From contig NZ_KI911784.1 in the NCBI RefSeq assembly GCF_000516515.1, positions 4,688,633 through 4,752,632 of the forward strand: a stretch of DNA of 64,000 nt, given 5' to 3'. A program made the translations under genes and the position numbers. The notes under the pieces are model-generated. The model was not told the DNA's origin and did no database searches. It saw nothing but the letters and a program-made list of their open reading frames with translations. Below are positions 1-9,108 of this stretch, piece by piece. The stretch's first letter is position 1. Each line of letters starts with the position of its first letter. The DNA is from Chloroflexus sp. Y-396-1. GTDB lineage: Bacteria > Chloroflexota > Chloroflexia > Chloroflexales > Chloroflexaceae.

Positions 1-1
1 C

Positions 2-2930
2 GGCAGCGACGCCATCATCACGACGACTACGACCCTCCCCGACGGAACGTTCACCATCTCCAATGTCGCCCTCGGCACGTATCGGCTGGAGTTTGTCAAC
101 CCCGATGCAACAAACTTCAGCTTTGTAGCCGCCGATACGGCGGATAACCGCGTTGCCAGCATTGTGAGCAACAACGGTCGCACCGCGCTGTTCACCGTCA
201 ACGCCTCGAACCAGAGCATCGTGCGCTCCGCCGCGCTGATCGGGAAGAGTACGGTGAATGGGATCACCTTCGTTGACCAGGCCTATGACGGGCAGCGTAG
301 CGGCGATCCGGCGCTCGCCAACGTGACCGTCAATCTGACCGCGACGGTCGCGCTACCTAATCTGACCACCACCATCACGCGCAGCACCACCACCGACAGT
401 AGCGGCAATTACAGCTTTGGCGGGCTGCCCGGCGGAACAGGGGCAGTTACCTTCACGCTGAGCTTCACCCCACCGCCGGCCACCCCACCGTACCAGGTGA
501 CCCAGGCCGATGTGGGAGCGGATGCAACCGATAGCGACGGCGCTGCCGACCTGACCGATCAGCCGCTCGGCGTGGGAACAACTGCCAGCCGCGACCAGGG
601 CTACTACCAGAACGTGACCGTCCAGGCGCGGGTGTTTGAGGAGACCGCTACGATCAACAATACGTTTGAGAGCAGCGAGGCCGGGCTAAATGGTATCACC
701 GTGACTGTGAGCGGGCCGGTGTCCAGTTCGGCACCCACGAACTCATCAGGTCTGGTGACCTTCAGTGGCCCGCCCGGCGTCTACACCTTTACCATCCCCA
801 CCGATCCGAGTGGCTATGTTCGCTCGCCGGGCAATACCGGCACGGCTGCCACGGCGCTCGTGCTGAGTGGGCAAACCGCACCGGTAGTGCCGTTTGGCTA
901 TTACCAGCCAGCCCAGATTTCCGGTCAGGTCTTCTTCGACGGCGCGAATGCACCGGCTGATAATGCAGCCAGTAGTGAGCCGGGGGTTGGCAGCGTCACG
1001 GTACGGTTGCGAGACGGCAGCGACGCCATCATCACGACGACTACGACCCTCCCCGACGGAACGTTCACCATCTCCAATGTCGCCCTCGGCACGTATCGGC
1101 TGGAGTTTGTCAACCCCGATGCAACAAACTTCAGCTTTGTAGCCGCCGATACGGCGGATAACCGCGTTGCCAGCATTGTGAGCAACAACGGTCGCACCGC
1201 GCTGTTCACCGTCAACGCCTCGAACCAGAGCATCGTGCGCTCCGCCGCGCTGATCGGGAAGAGTACGGTGAATGGGATCACCTTCGTTGACCAGGCCTAT
1301 GACGGGCAGCGTAGCGGCGATCCGGCGCTCGCCAACGTGACCGTCAATCTGACCGCGACGGTCGCGCTACCTAATCTGACCACCACCATCACGCGCAGCA
1401 CCACCACCGACAGTAGCGGCAATTACAGCTTTGGCGGGCTGCCCGGCGGAACAGGGGCAGTTACCTTCACGCTGAGCTTCACCCCACCGCCGGCCACCCC
1501 ACCGTACCAGGTGACCCAGGCCGATGTGGGAGCGGATGCAACCGATAGCGACGGCGCTGCCGACCTGACCGATCAGCCGCTCGGCGTGGGAACAACTGCC
1601 AGCCGCGATCAGGGCTACTACCAGAACGTGACCGTACAGGCGCGGGTCTTCCACGAGACGGTGACGATTAACAATACCTTTGAGACCGGTGAAGCTGGTC
1701 TGCGGGCAGTCACCGTAAACGTGAGTGGACCAGCGTCAGGTTCGCTGACAACCGACCTCTTTGGTCTGGTGACCTTCAGTGGCCCGCCCGGCGTCTACAC
1801 CTTTACCGTCCCCACCGATCCGACCGGCTATACCCGATCGCCGGGCAATACCGGCACGGCCGCCACGGCGCTCGTGCTGAGCGGGCAAACTGCACCGGCA
1901 GTGCCGTTTGGCTATTACCAGCCAGCCCAGATTTCCGGTCAGGTCTTCTTCGACGGCGCGAATGCACCGGCTGATAATGCAGCCAGTAGTGAGCCGGGGG
2001 TTGGCAGCGTCACAGTACGGTTGCGAGACGGCAGCGACGCCATCATCACGACGACTACGACCCTCCCCGACGGAACGTTCACCATCTCCAATGTCGCCCT
2101 CGGCACGTATCGGCTAGAGTTTGTCAACCCTGATCCGGCGAACTTCAGCTTTGTGGCCGCTGATACGGCGGATAACCGCGTTGCCAGCATTGTGAGCGAC
2201 AACGGTCGCACCGCGCTGTTCACCGTCAACGCCTCGAACCAGAGCATCGTGCGCTCCGCCGCGCTGATCGGGAAGAGTACGGTGAATGGGATCACCTTCG
2301 TTGACCAGGCCTATGACGGCCAACGGGACACTGGCGATCCGAGACTAGCAAATGTGGCTGTGAACCTGACGGCGACAGTCGCGCTACCTAATCTGACCAC
2401 CACCATCACGCGCAGCACCACCACCGACAGTAGCGGCAATTACAGCTTTGGCGGGCTGCCCGGCGGAACAGGGGCAGTTACCTTCACGCTGAGCTTCACC
2501 CCACCGCCGGCCACCCCACCGTACCAGGTGACCCAGGCCGATGTGGGAGCGGATGCAACCGATAGCGACGGCGCTGCCGACCTGACCGATCAGCCGCTCG
2601 GCGTGGGAACAACTGCCAGCCGCGACCAGGGCTACTACCAGAACGTGACCGTACAGGCGCGGGTGTTTGAGGAGACCGCTACGATCAACAATACATTTGA
2701 GAGTGGCGAATCCGGTCTGGAGAATATCACCGTAAACGTGAGCGGGCCGGTGTCCAGTTCGGCACCCACGAACTCATCAGGTCTGGTGACCTTCAGTGGC
2801 CCGCCCGGCGTCTACACCTTTACCATCCCCACCGATCCGAGTGGCTATGTTCGCTCGCCGGGCAATACCGGCACGGCTGCCACGGCGCTCGTGCTGAGTG
2901 GGCAAACCGCACCGGTAGTGCCGTTTGGCT
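2..2930 (+). repeat. 1014-bp in-frame tandem repeat, about 2.9 copies
   Basis: The first bases of the window recur at 1015 and again at 2029, an exact 1014-bp period. Long stretches are identical at synonymous sites. Differences are confined to patches, for example around 660-740 / 1660-1760 / 2690-2770 and 2310-2375. The array may extend upstream of the window. Confidence 0.95.
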
Positions 2931-4852
2931 ATTACCTCCCGGCGCAGATCAATGGTACCGTCTGGTTTGATACCAACAGCAACGGCATCTTTGATAGCGG
3001 TGAGCCGGGGATGGAGAATGTTTCGGTGCGCCTCGTTGGGAATAATAGCGGCGCTGGTACTCCGGTGACAACCAACAGTAGTGGAGCATTCACTATCACC
3101 GGTATTGAGCCGACTGGACTGACCAACAGCAGTTATCAGCTCTGTTTCACCGCACCAACAGACTTTGTCTTCACTTCTAAGGGTGATACGCTGACGACCG
3201 ATAACAACAGCGATGCTAACCCCAGCGGTTGCACCGATAGCTTTACCATCGCTTCAGGTGTGAACATCGGTCATATCGATGCCGGTCTGCGTGGCGCCCT
3301 CTCAATCGGCGATCTTATCTGGGAAGATGCCAACGGTAACGGGATTCAAGACTCTGGCGAACAGGCACTGGAGAATGTAACAATCACGATCCAGGTGCAA
3401 ACCAACGGTGGCGTGATCAACAGCAGTAACCCATCGTTCACGTTCACAACAACCTCAACCGGTGGCAGTGGTCTATCGCCAAACTATTCAATCGGCAATA
3501 TTCCGCCCGGTAGCACCGTTACCATTCAGGCAGTCAGCCGCTTCGGGTACCTCTTAACCACGGCCAATCAGGGTGGTGACCAGGCAACCGATAGTAACGC
3601 TGTTGGTTCATCATTGACGCTTACAACCAATGACATAACGATTGATTTCGGGTTGTACCGGACAACGGCGATTGGGAATCTGGTCTGGTATGACGTGAAC
3701 GGGAATGGAGTGCGTGATACCGGTGAGCCTGGTATGCCGAATGTGACCATCGCTCTGCGCGATGCGGCCGGAAACACGATCACGTCAACGCAGACGCAAG
3801 GCGATGGCAGCTATGCCTTCAGTAACCTGGCGCCGGGCAGCTATTCATTGCGCTTGACAATACCTGCCGGTTATACAACCACCAACAATGGCAGCGGTTC
3901 GATCAGTATTGACGATGACAATGACTTCCGTACCGACGGGACAACTGTCAATTTTGTCATTACCAGCGGTCAAGCTCTCGGCGGCGTTGATGCTGGTCTG
4001 CGCGGGACTGGGAGCGTGAGCGGTATCGCATGGTTTGACACCAATGAAAATAACGTTCGCGATGCCTCAGAAACGGATCGCGTGAGCGGGGTGCGCGTGA
4101 CGGTAACCTTTACGCCAACCCTGTTACCAGCTTTGCCGCAGATAATTCAGGTTGCGACTGATACGAATGGCGCTTACAATGTAACCAATCTGCCACCCGG
4201 TGAGGTTGCAGTTGTCTTTACTAACCTGGCCGGTTACTTACCGGCGCAGCCAAATGTCGGCGGTGATGATACCATCGACAGTGATGGCCCGGTAGTATCC
4301 TTCACGTTGGGGGCTGGACAGAATGCGGTTGTGGACATGGGTTATTACCGACGGGTTCTGGTCTATCTCCCATTAACGATGGTACAGGTACCGCCAGATT
4401 TGATCGTGAGCATCCAGGCCACACCGGCCAATCCGAATCTCAACACGCCGGTTACGTATCAGATCACGGTTACCAACGTTGGTCGCGAACCGGCCAGCAA
4501 CTTCTGGGTAGACCTTTATGTCAATCCGAGAAGGCCGCCAGAGGTCAACGAGCGCTGGAATGATCTGTCACGGCAAGGGTTGGCCTGGTTCTTCGCCGGC
4601 ACTCTCCAGCCCGGTGAAAGCGTAACCTTGAACAGTCGTCCACGGAGTTCAACAAATCCATACGGTTACGATCCGACCACCAGTTCGCCAACGTGGAACG
4701 GGCGGCTACCTCCCGGACGGAACACCATCTACGTATATGTTGATAGCTGGAACCGTGACGAGTCTGGTAACGTGAGTTCACCGTTTGGCGCGGTAGAAGA
4801 GGTCAACGAGACCAACAATCGGGCCGAAATCACCATCGTTGTTTCGGAGTAA
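2..4852 (+). CDS. Giant SdrD/Cna-B repeat surface protein, 5'-truncated by window edge
   Basis: The frame is open from base 2, so the gene begins upstream of the window; 1616 residues are visible. A unit of 338 residues (1014 bp) is repeated in near-identical form about 2.7 times up to about base 2930. Each unit appears to hold three B-type beta-sandwich domains with the usual start (GxxFxD...) and a G-Y-Y end. Four more diverged SdrD-type domains follow, with N-G-N/D-S-G-E calcium-type loops (e.g. WFDTNSNGIFDSGEPG). After a YLPL segment comes a CARDB-like C-terminal domain (about 140 residues) starting PDLIVSIQATP. Such proteins form long extracellular stalks or adhesins. There is no C-terminal membrane anchor or LPxTG, so attachment is unexplained. 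A strong hairpin follows the stop. Confidence 0.85.
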   Translation, partial: GSDAIITTTTTLPDGTFTISNVALGTYRLEFVNPDATNFSFVAADTADNRVASIVSNNGRTALFTVNASNQSIVRSAALIGKSTVNGITFVDQAYDGQRSGDPALANVTVNLTATVALPNLTTTITRSTTTDSSGNYSFGGLPGGTGAVTFTLSFTPPPATPPYQVTQADVGADATDSDGAADLTDQPLGVGTTASRDQGYYQNVTVQARVFEETATINNTFESSEAGLNGITVTVSGPVSSSAPTNSSGLVTFSGPPGVYTFTIPTDPSGYVRSPGNTGTAATALVLSGQTAPVVPFGYYQPAQISGQVFFDGANAPADNAASSEPGVGSVTVRLRDGSDAIITTTTTLPDGTFTISNVALGTYRLEFVNPDATNFSFVAADTADNRVASIVSNNGRTALFTVNASNQSIVRSAALIGKSTVNGITFVDQAYDGQRSGDPALANVTVNLTATVALPNLTTTITRSTTTDSSGNYSFGGLPGGTGAVTFTLSFTPPPATPPYQVTQADVGADATDSDGAADLTDQPLGVGTTASRDQGYYQNVTVQARVFHETVTINNTFETGEAGLRAVTVNVSGPASGSLTTDLFGLVTFSGPPGVYTFTVPTDPTGYTRSPGNTGTAATALVLSGQTAPAVPFGYYQPAQISGQVFFDGANAPADNAASSEPGVGSVTVRLRDGSDAIITTTTTLPDGTFTISNVALGTYRLEFVNPDPANFSFVAADTADNRVASIVSDNGRTALFTVNASNQSIVRSAALIGKSTVNGITFVDQAYDGQRDTGDPRLANVAVNLTATVALPNLTTTITRSTTTDSSGNYSFGGLPGGTGAVTFTLSFTPPPATPPYQVTQADVGADATDSDGAADLTDQPLGVGTTASRDQGYYQNVTVQARVFEETATINNTFESGESGLENITVNVSGPVSSSAPTNSSGLVTFSGPPGVYTFTIPTDPSGYVRSPGNTGTAATALVLSGQTAPVVPFGYYLPAQINGTVWFDTNSNGIFDSGEPGMENVSVRLVGNNSGAGTPVTTNSSGAFTITGIEPTGLTNSSYQLCFTAPTDFVFTSKGDTLTTDNNSDANPSGCTDSFTIASGVNIGHIDAGLRGALSIGDLIWEDANGNGIQDSGEQALENVTITIQVQTNGGVINSSNPSFTFTTTSTGGSGLSPNYSIGNIPPGSTVTIQAVSRFGYLLTTANQGGDQATDSNAVGSSLTLTTNDITIDFGLYRTTAIGNLVWYDVNGNGVRDTGEPGMPNVTIALRDAAGNTITSTQTQGDGSYAFSNLAPGSYSLRLTIPAGYTTTNNGSGSISIDDDNDFRTDGTTVNFVITSGQALGGVDAGLRGTGSVSGIAWFDTNENNVRDASETDRVSGVRVTVTFTPTLLPALPQIIQVATDTNGAYNVTNLPPGEVAVVFTNLAGYLPAQPNVGGDDTIDSDGPVVSFTLGAGQNAVVDMGYYRRVLVYLPLTMVQVPPDLIVSIQATPANPNLNTPVTYQITVTNVGREPASNFWVDLYVNPRRPPEVNERWNDLSRQGLAWFFAGTLQPGESVTLNSRPRSSTNPYGYDPTTSSPTWNGRLPPGRNTIYVYVDSWNRDESGNVSSPFGAVEEVNETNNRAEITIVVSE

Positions 4853-4862
4853 CATCAATGAT

Positions 4863-4905
4863 GGTGGAAAAACTTGCACTGTAACCTATTGCAGGTTTTT
4901 CCACC
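4863..4905 (+). terminator. Hairpin after surface-protein gene
   Basis: Arms 4863-4878 and 4890-4905 pair over 16 bp with one G-T wobble and an 11-nt loop, starting 10 bases after the stop codon. There is no clean U-run beyond the stem, so it may act as an mRNA 3' stabiliser or a weak terminator. Confidence 0.6.
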
Positions 4906-5009
4906 TAGACAAGCAGAGGAATTCGCGATATTGTTACCATACAAGACGTGGCGATTGTTGCCTGCGCCAGCCACACCGACAACGACTATGAATGGGTAAG
5001 GAGTTGCAT

Positions 5010-5840
5010 ATGCAACGACGGATGATCAGCTACAGTATGATGATTTGCGGCGTGATCGCAATGGTAATAGGATTTACCCTCCTGCCGCTGCCTGCTCAAT
5101 CAACCGCAGCTCCGGCGCTGCAACCGTCGCCACGCCCGACATTGCCGCCACCAGTTCTTGTTCCGGCAACTCCCACACCGTTGCCAATGGGACGGATAAC
5201 CGGAACGATTATCGATCTGCGGACCAATGCTCCAGCATCGGGTATTGCGGTCCAGATTGGTGAGGCTGTGGCTTACAGTGACGGCAATGGTAATTATGAT
5301 CGCTGGGTTGAGTCGGGGTATTATCGGCTTGCCCTCAACTTGAACCCAGACCAGGGTTCGCCCGCTCAGCCGCCATTGGAGATTGCAGTCGGGCCTGGCG
5401 ATACGGTTGTAGCCCATCTCTTCTTTACCAGCCCGGCGCAAAGTACAGAAGTTTCACCTGACCTAGCAATTGAAGCACCGACCGCAGAACCGGCGCCACA
5501 ACCAGTCGTTGTTCCGGCTATGCCTGAAACGATGCCACCAAAGTTACCTTACACTGGTACCGCTACAGATGTTGATACTGTACCGGCAACGGCTATCGAT
5601 CAGCAGCCGACACGGCTGCCGCGCACCGCAGCAACCGCACCGTTCAATGCCCAGTTCTGGTTTATCCTTGGCGTTATCTTGCTAGCGGGCGGCATGGGCC
5701 TACAGTTCTGGCCAGCACGCCGATCATCACCATCGGCATCCACGAACAATCGGCTCTTGATAACTCTTCTGACAACACCTCTGCCTCACTCTCGTGAAGA
5801 GCTGTTACACAAACTTCTGACCGAACCAGAAGAGCACTAA
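5010..5840 (+). CDS. Proline-rich cell-wall protein with sortase-like motifs
   Basis: 276 residues. I choose ATG 5010 because AAGGAG lies 7 bases upstream; an in-frame ATG at 4992 has no such site. An N-terminal hydrophobic segment (about residues 10-27) acts as signal peptide, followed by a Pro/Thr/Ala linker. Residues about 60-145 (MGRITGTIIDL... to a VVAHLFF strand) look like a carboxypeptidase-regulatory-like beta domain. LPYTG occurs at about 179-183 and LPRTA at about 203-207, the latter directly before a membrane helix (about 216-232) and PARR. This is sortase-substrate architecture, but about 38 cytoplasmic residues follow the RR, longer than usual. It follows the surface repeat protein and may belong to the same envelope layer. 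Function otherwise unknown. Confidence 0.7.
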   Translation: MQRRMISYSMMICGVIAMVIGFTLLPLPAQSTAAPALQPSPRPTLPPPVLVPATPTPLPMGRITGTIIDLRTNAPASGIAVQIGEAVAYSDGNGNYDRWVESGYYRLALNLNPDQGSPAQPPLEIAVGPGDTVVAHLFFTSPAQSTEVSPDLAIEAPTAEPAPQPVVVPAMPETMPPKLPYTGTATDVDTVPATAIDQQPTRLPRTAATAPFNAQFWFILGVILLAGGMGLQFWPARRSSPSASTNNRLLITLLTTPLPHSREELLHKLLTEPEEH

Positions 5841-5899
5841 ACGGTTACAGGCACTCCGGATACGAGTAAGTGTTATCACACGCAGAACAGAACACTACA

Positions 5900-5922
5900 G
5901 GGGCAGGTTGAGAACCTGCCCC
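5900..5922. repeat. Perfect hairpin GGGGCAGGTT/AACCTGCCCC
   Basis: Ten-bp perfect stem with a 3-nt loop between two convergent genes (stops at 5840 and 5988). Related hairpins occur at 12277-12295, and degenerate halves at about 5965-5977, 22455-22478 and 30925-30938, so this is a dispersed repeat that may also serve as bidirectional terminator. Confidence 0.7.
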
Positions 5923-5987
5923 GACCAGTTTGATCGGCGTCACGATCAGCAACGGCGGCAGATGGGGAACCTGCCCTTTCCGGCTCC

Positions 5988-7031
5988 TCATGGTACAATT
6001 ACAGCTCTACCTACAATTCGTCGATGTTTGAAATCGTCAATTGCTTGATTGATCTGGTCGAGGCGGTATTGTTTGCCATGGAGCTTCACTCGTCCTTCAG
6101 CGTTCAACTCCATCAGTTCAACCAGCTCAATGTAATTACCGACCAGACTTCCCTCAATTGCAATCTCGGTGATGATCATATGGACAGTAGGTACATGGAT
6201 CGCACCGCCATACCCGACGACAAAATGAGTACCGCCCTGACGCAACATCTGCCAGGAGATTTGCTCGGCGCCCAACTCGCCAACAAAATCAATCACCACA
6301 TGTGCTCCACCATGCGTTAAGTCCTTAACCTCCTGTACGATTGTATCGGTTCCATCAAGAACATAGTGTGCCCCCAAATCACGGGCCAGTTTTCGTGCTG
6401 CCTCTGAGCGATCAACAGCGATAATTCGTGCTCCGCAGAGTTCGCGTACCGATTGTAATGCAATATGACCTAGACCGCCAACGCCAAGGATTACGCAATA
6501 TTGACCGGGGCTCAACTTGCGTGCTGCCTTCTTAGCTACGCGATAAGCAGTGATCCCGGCATCAGCTAACGGTGCTACATCGACCGGAGCGACATTTGGA
6601 TTGAGTTTGATTAGCGCTCGTTCGTTAGTCAACATGTACTCGGCAAAACCACCATCACAGTTGAGGCCAGGGAAGCTGCCATGTTCGCAGTACATATCTT
6701 CGCCACGCCGACAACCAAGGCAGATACCGCATGACCGCAAGGGATGACAAATGACCGGATCACCGACCTTTACCGAGGTCACACCAGGACCAACTTCCTC
6801 AACCCACCCTGCATTCTCGTGACCGAGAATGTAAGGTAGCAGAGTACGTTGCGGATCTTGAATATCTTTCCAGACCCCCTCGATGATGTGAAGATCGGTA
6901 CGACAGAGACCGGCTGCGCCGATACGGACAATCACCTCACCGGGCTTCGTAATCTTCGGTAGCGGCACATCTTCGAGTTGCAGTTGGACGTTGAGATGTT
7001 CATCGTACTCGTGTAGACGGGCAGCACGCAT
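5988..7031 (-). CDS. Zinc-dependent NAD(P) alcohol dehydrogenase (MDR family)
   Basis: 347 residues, usual MDR length. Catalytic zinc site: CRTDLH near residue 43 and GHENAG near 70. The structural zinc lobe CGICLGCRRGEDMYC carries all four cysteines. Rossmann motif GVGGLGHIALQ lies near 180. It would oxidise a primary or secondary alcohol with NAD(P)+. The start has an AGAGGG-type site. It is the last gene of the amidohydrolase-DUF59-ADH operon, 14 bases after the DUF59 gene. In actinobacterial propane/acetone monooxygenase clusters (prm/mim) an ADH of this type oxidises the hydroxylation product; that role here is inferred from neighbours only. Confidence 0.88.
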   Translation of the reverse strand: MRAARLHEYDEHLNVQLQLEDVPLPKITKPGEVIVRIGAAGLCRTDLHIIEGVWKDIQDPQRTLLPYILGHENAGWVEEVGPGVTSVKVGDPVICHPLRSCGICLGCRRGEDMYCEHGSFPGLNCDGGFAEYMLTNERALIKLNPNVAPVDVAPLADAGITAYRVAKKAARKLSPGQYCVILGVGGLGHIALQSVRELCGARIIAVDRSEAARKLARDLGAHYVLDGTDTIVQEVKDLTHGGAHVVIDFVGELGAEQISWQMLRQGGTHFVVGYGGAIHVPTVHMIITEIAIEGSLVGNYIELVELMELNAEGRVKLHGKQYRLDQINQAIDDFKHRRIVGRAVIVP

Positions 7032-7045
7032 AGAAGGTACCCTCT

Positions 7046-7822
7046 CTATTCAACTATCAGGCGATCACCAACACTGGAGTAGTCGTATTGCCGTTCGGGG
7101 AAGAATTGTGTCCTCAGCAGTCCTTCACAGAGGCTGGTGTTGAAGGCAATATTAAGACGAGCCGAACGTGAGTAGCGCAGATAGGCTAGCAGATCGGCTT
7201 CTGCAATCGGCTGATCCGTGACAGTGGTGAACAGCCGCGCATCAACGGTCACTGCCAGATGTAATCGGTGTCGCTTATGGAGATACCGTTGCAGATCGGC
7301 TGCGGCCAATGGAATACGCCGAGGAGGCGTTGTTTGCACGATCAGGTCTTCACCTGATACTGTCACGTCACCAATACGCAAACCGAGAATGGCTGCATCG
7401 CTTAAGCCGACCTGTCGCATACGGCGGATCAAGACATCCTGGCGCGCCAGAAACCCTTTGACGATAAATGTATGACGCAATGCTTCAAGATCAGACTGGC
7501 GATCAACGTCGTTCGGAAACGTTTCGAGAAAACTTCGTCCGGCATTAATCCCGCTGTTTATCTCATCAGCGAGACAATTGTTGCGAACGATCACGGTGAC
7601 CTGATTTACCCCTGGAATCTGTCCTACCTCGTGACGGATATCCTGTGACATCATAAAAACGAAGTTTGGTGCACACCAGAAGGTTGGCACGGTATACGTC
7701 ACTGTTACCCGTCCGCCATCAATTTGCACTTCGTTGATAAATCCCAACTCAGTGATTGGTGTATCAAGTTCCGGATCGTAGACTTCGGCCAGAGCACGAT
7801 AGACTTCGGCAATTGTCGGCAT
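7046..7822 (-). CDS. DUF59/MIP18-family metal-sulfur assembly-like protein
   Basis: 258 residues from ATG 7822, chosen over the ATG at 7864 because an AAAGGG-type site precedes it and the longer form would overlap the upstream gene. The first about 100 residues are a MIP18/PaaD-type domain: VYRALAEVYDPELDTPITELGFI then a VTYTVPTFWCAP segment with the conserved Cys. The remaining about 150 residues are a C-terminal extension I do not recognise. Family members mature Fe-S or other metal centres; versions beside binuclear-iron monooxygenase genes are thought to help assemble that hydroxylase. It lies between the amidohydrolase (13 bases upstream) and the alcohol dehydrogenase. Confidence 0.8.
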   Translation of the reverse strand: MPTIAEVYRALAEVYDPELDTPITELGFINEVQIDGGRVTVTYTVPTFWCAPNFVFMMSQDIRHEVGQIPGVNQVTVIVRNNCLADEINSGINAGRSFLETFPNDVDRQSDLEALRHTFIVKGFLARQDVLIRRMRQVGLSDAAILGLRIGDVTVSGEDLIVQTTPPRRIPLAAADLQRYLHKRHRLHLAVTVDARLFTTVTDQPIAEADLLAYLRYSRSARLNIAFNTSLCEGLLRTQFFPERQYDYSSVGDRLIVE

Positions 7823-7835
7823 TGGCAGAACCCTT

Positions 7836-8882
7836 TCATACCATGGCAGGAGTAGTACCATCAAGCACTACCGGCATGTTCCGAAGCTGCTCCTTCTTTG
7901 CTTCCACATCAATGCCGTACAGGCGTGCTGCATTCAGACCGAGAATTTTCTCTTTGGTCTCTAGGGTCAGTTTCACACCAAACTCAGCCTCAAGGTCGGG
8001 TGGTAGTTCAAAAGCCATGAACTTCTCGATCAGCCAGCCTGGAGTCCACAGAGCATAGTCACTTGCGAAGGTCAGCTTATCAGGACCCAGCCAGTAGAGG
8101 AGGTTTGCCATCACTTCGGCGAAATAGCGTGGACGTGAGTGGATGAAGGGCATCACTACCGCCAGACCACCCCAGACATTTGTTTCTTGCGTTGCAATCC
8201 AGCAGAAGTCTTCCAAACGTGGTAGACCACAATGCTCAACAATAAACGTTAGTCCAGGAAAATCGGTTGCCACATAGTCAACATCAGCCACATCAAACGC
8301 ATCGCGGTCGAGGGGCCAGATGGTAGGACCCTTGTGGACATGAATGTTGGTAATTCCAAGCCGCTCACACTCTTCAAAGAAGGGATAAGCTGCCGGATCG
8401 TTCAATTTCCAACCACGAGAACCCTTGTCCCATTCCGCGGTATACAGCTTAACACCTTTAATATCGTATTGAGCCTTCGCTCGCCGTAATGCGTTCAGAC
8501 CAAGTGGCCCATCCTCACCGTGACGCGGGTCGAATGAACCGTTCAGGATAACGCGCTCTGGGAAGGCTTCCTTTAACTGCGCATTGCGCTCGATAGGATT
8601 GAAGCCAGTGTGGTAGAACTCAAAAAGGTTCGTTGATTGCAGAATGCACATGTCAACATAGCCTTCAACGAACAGGTCGCGGGCCATGTCTGTGACTGAG
8701 TAGCGCTCATAATGTTCAAGTGTCCAAACCTTATCGGCTGGCGACAGGTTCTTATGGTATGCATAGAAACAATCGATCCAACCTTTGCCGAGCTTCCCAC
8801 GCTGATTTTCCGGACTGGCATCCCATAAATGGGTATGTGCGTCAATGACGAAGATTTCGCGGCCATCATCGGTACGATACAT
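7836..8882 (-). CDS. Amidohydrolase_2 family metal-dependent hydrolase
   Basis: 348 residues, TIM-barrel amidohydrolase. VIDAHTHLW gives the N-terminal HxH metal pair (residues about 14-19). NIHVHKGP and FIVEHCGLP provide later His ligands, and FASDYALW the catalytic Asp. AGGAGG lies 5 bases before ATG. First gene of the minus-strand operon, divergent from the AcoR-sensor histidine kinase. Amidohydrolases of this clade accompany propane/acetone (prm/mim) monooxygenases in actinobacteria, where their exact job is unclear and may be in hydroxylase maturation. No monooxygenase subunit gene is in this window. Substrate unknown. Confidence 0.85.
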   Translation of the reverse strand: MYRTDDGREIFVIDAHTHLWDASPENQRGKLGKGWIDCFYAYHKNLSPADKVWTLEHYERYSVTDMARDLFVEGYVDMCILQSTNLFEFYHTGFNPIERNAQLKEAFPERVILNGSFDPRHGEDGPLGLNALRRAKAQYDIKGVKLYTAEWDKGSRGWKLNDPAAYPFFEECERLGITNIHVHKGPTIWPLDRDAFDVADVDYVATDFPGLTFIVEHCGLPRLEDFCWIATQETNVWGGLAVVMPFIHSRPRYFAEVMANLLYWLGPDKLTFASDYALWTPGWLIEKFMAFELPPDLEAEFGVKLTLETKEKILGLNAARLYGIDVEAKKEQLRNMPVVLDGTTPAMV

Positions 8883-8922
8883 ATGTGCCTCCTGTCTACA
8901 ATGACACCGACCACCAACACTG

Positions 8923-8944
8923 TGACAGATTGCATGACAGATTG
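8923..8944. promoter_or_regulatory. Direct repeat TGACAGATTG x2, 12-bp period
   Basis: Exact 10-bp repeats at 8923-8932 and 8935-8944, about 40-60 bases upstream of the amidohydrolase start. Tandem sites one helical turn apart are typical for OmpR-family response regulators, and one is encoded at 11553. Binding is inferred. Confidence 0.5.
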
Positions 8945-8991
8945 AGAGTATGTGGGATGAATGTATCGTAACAATTCAGCAATAAGGTGAC

Positions 8992-9011
8992 GGTGAAAAA
9001 GCGGTGAAAAA
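8992..9011. promoter_or_regulatory. Direct repeat GGTGAAAAA x2, 11-bp period
   Basis: Exact 9-bp repeats at 8992-9000 and 9003-9011 in the 226-base divergent region, on the histidine kinase side. The spacing is one helical turn. Possible operator for the kinase/regulator operon or shared between both promoters. Confidence 0.45.
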
Positions 9012-9025
9012 ATTGGCAGGGATAG

Positions 9026-9055
9026 TAGACGACCCTCATTGAGGTATGGTATAAC
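9026..9055 (+). promoter_or_regulatory. Candidate promoter of the two-component operon
   Basis: TAGACG at 9026-9031, 18 bases, then TATAAC at 9050-9055, upstream of the ATG at 9109. It matches the sigma-70 consensus at 4/6 and 5/6 positions. Confidence 0.4.
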
Positions 9056-9108
9056 CAGATTACCGCGGCTAAACAGAAAGCACCATATACCAGGCGCAGG
9101 GGGGCGCT

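Noticed and set aside
925-2295. 118-codon minus-strand frames repeated every 1014 bp
   Set aside because: Copies of one antisense frame inside the tandem repeat protein gene; they repeat only because the gene does.
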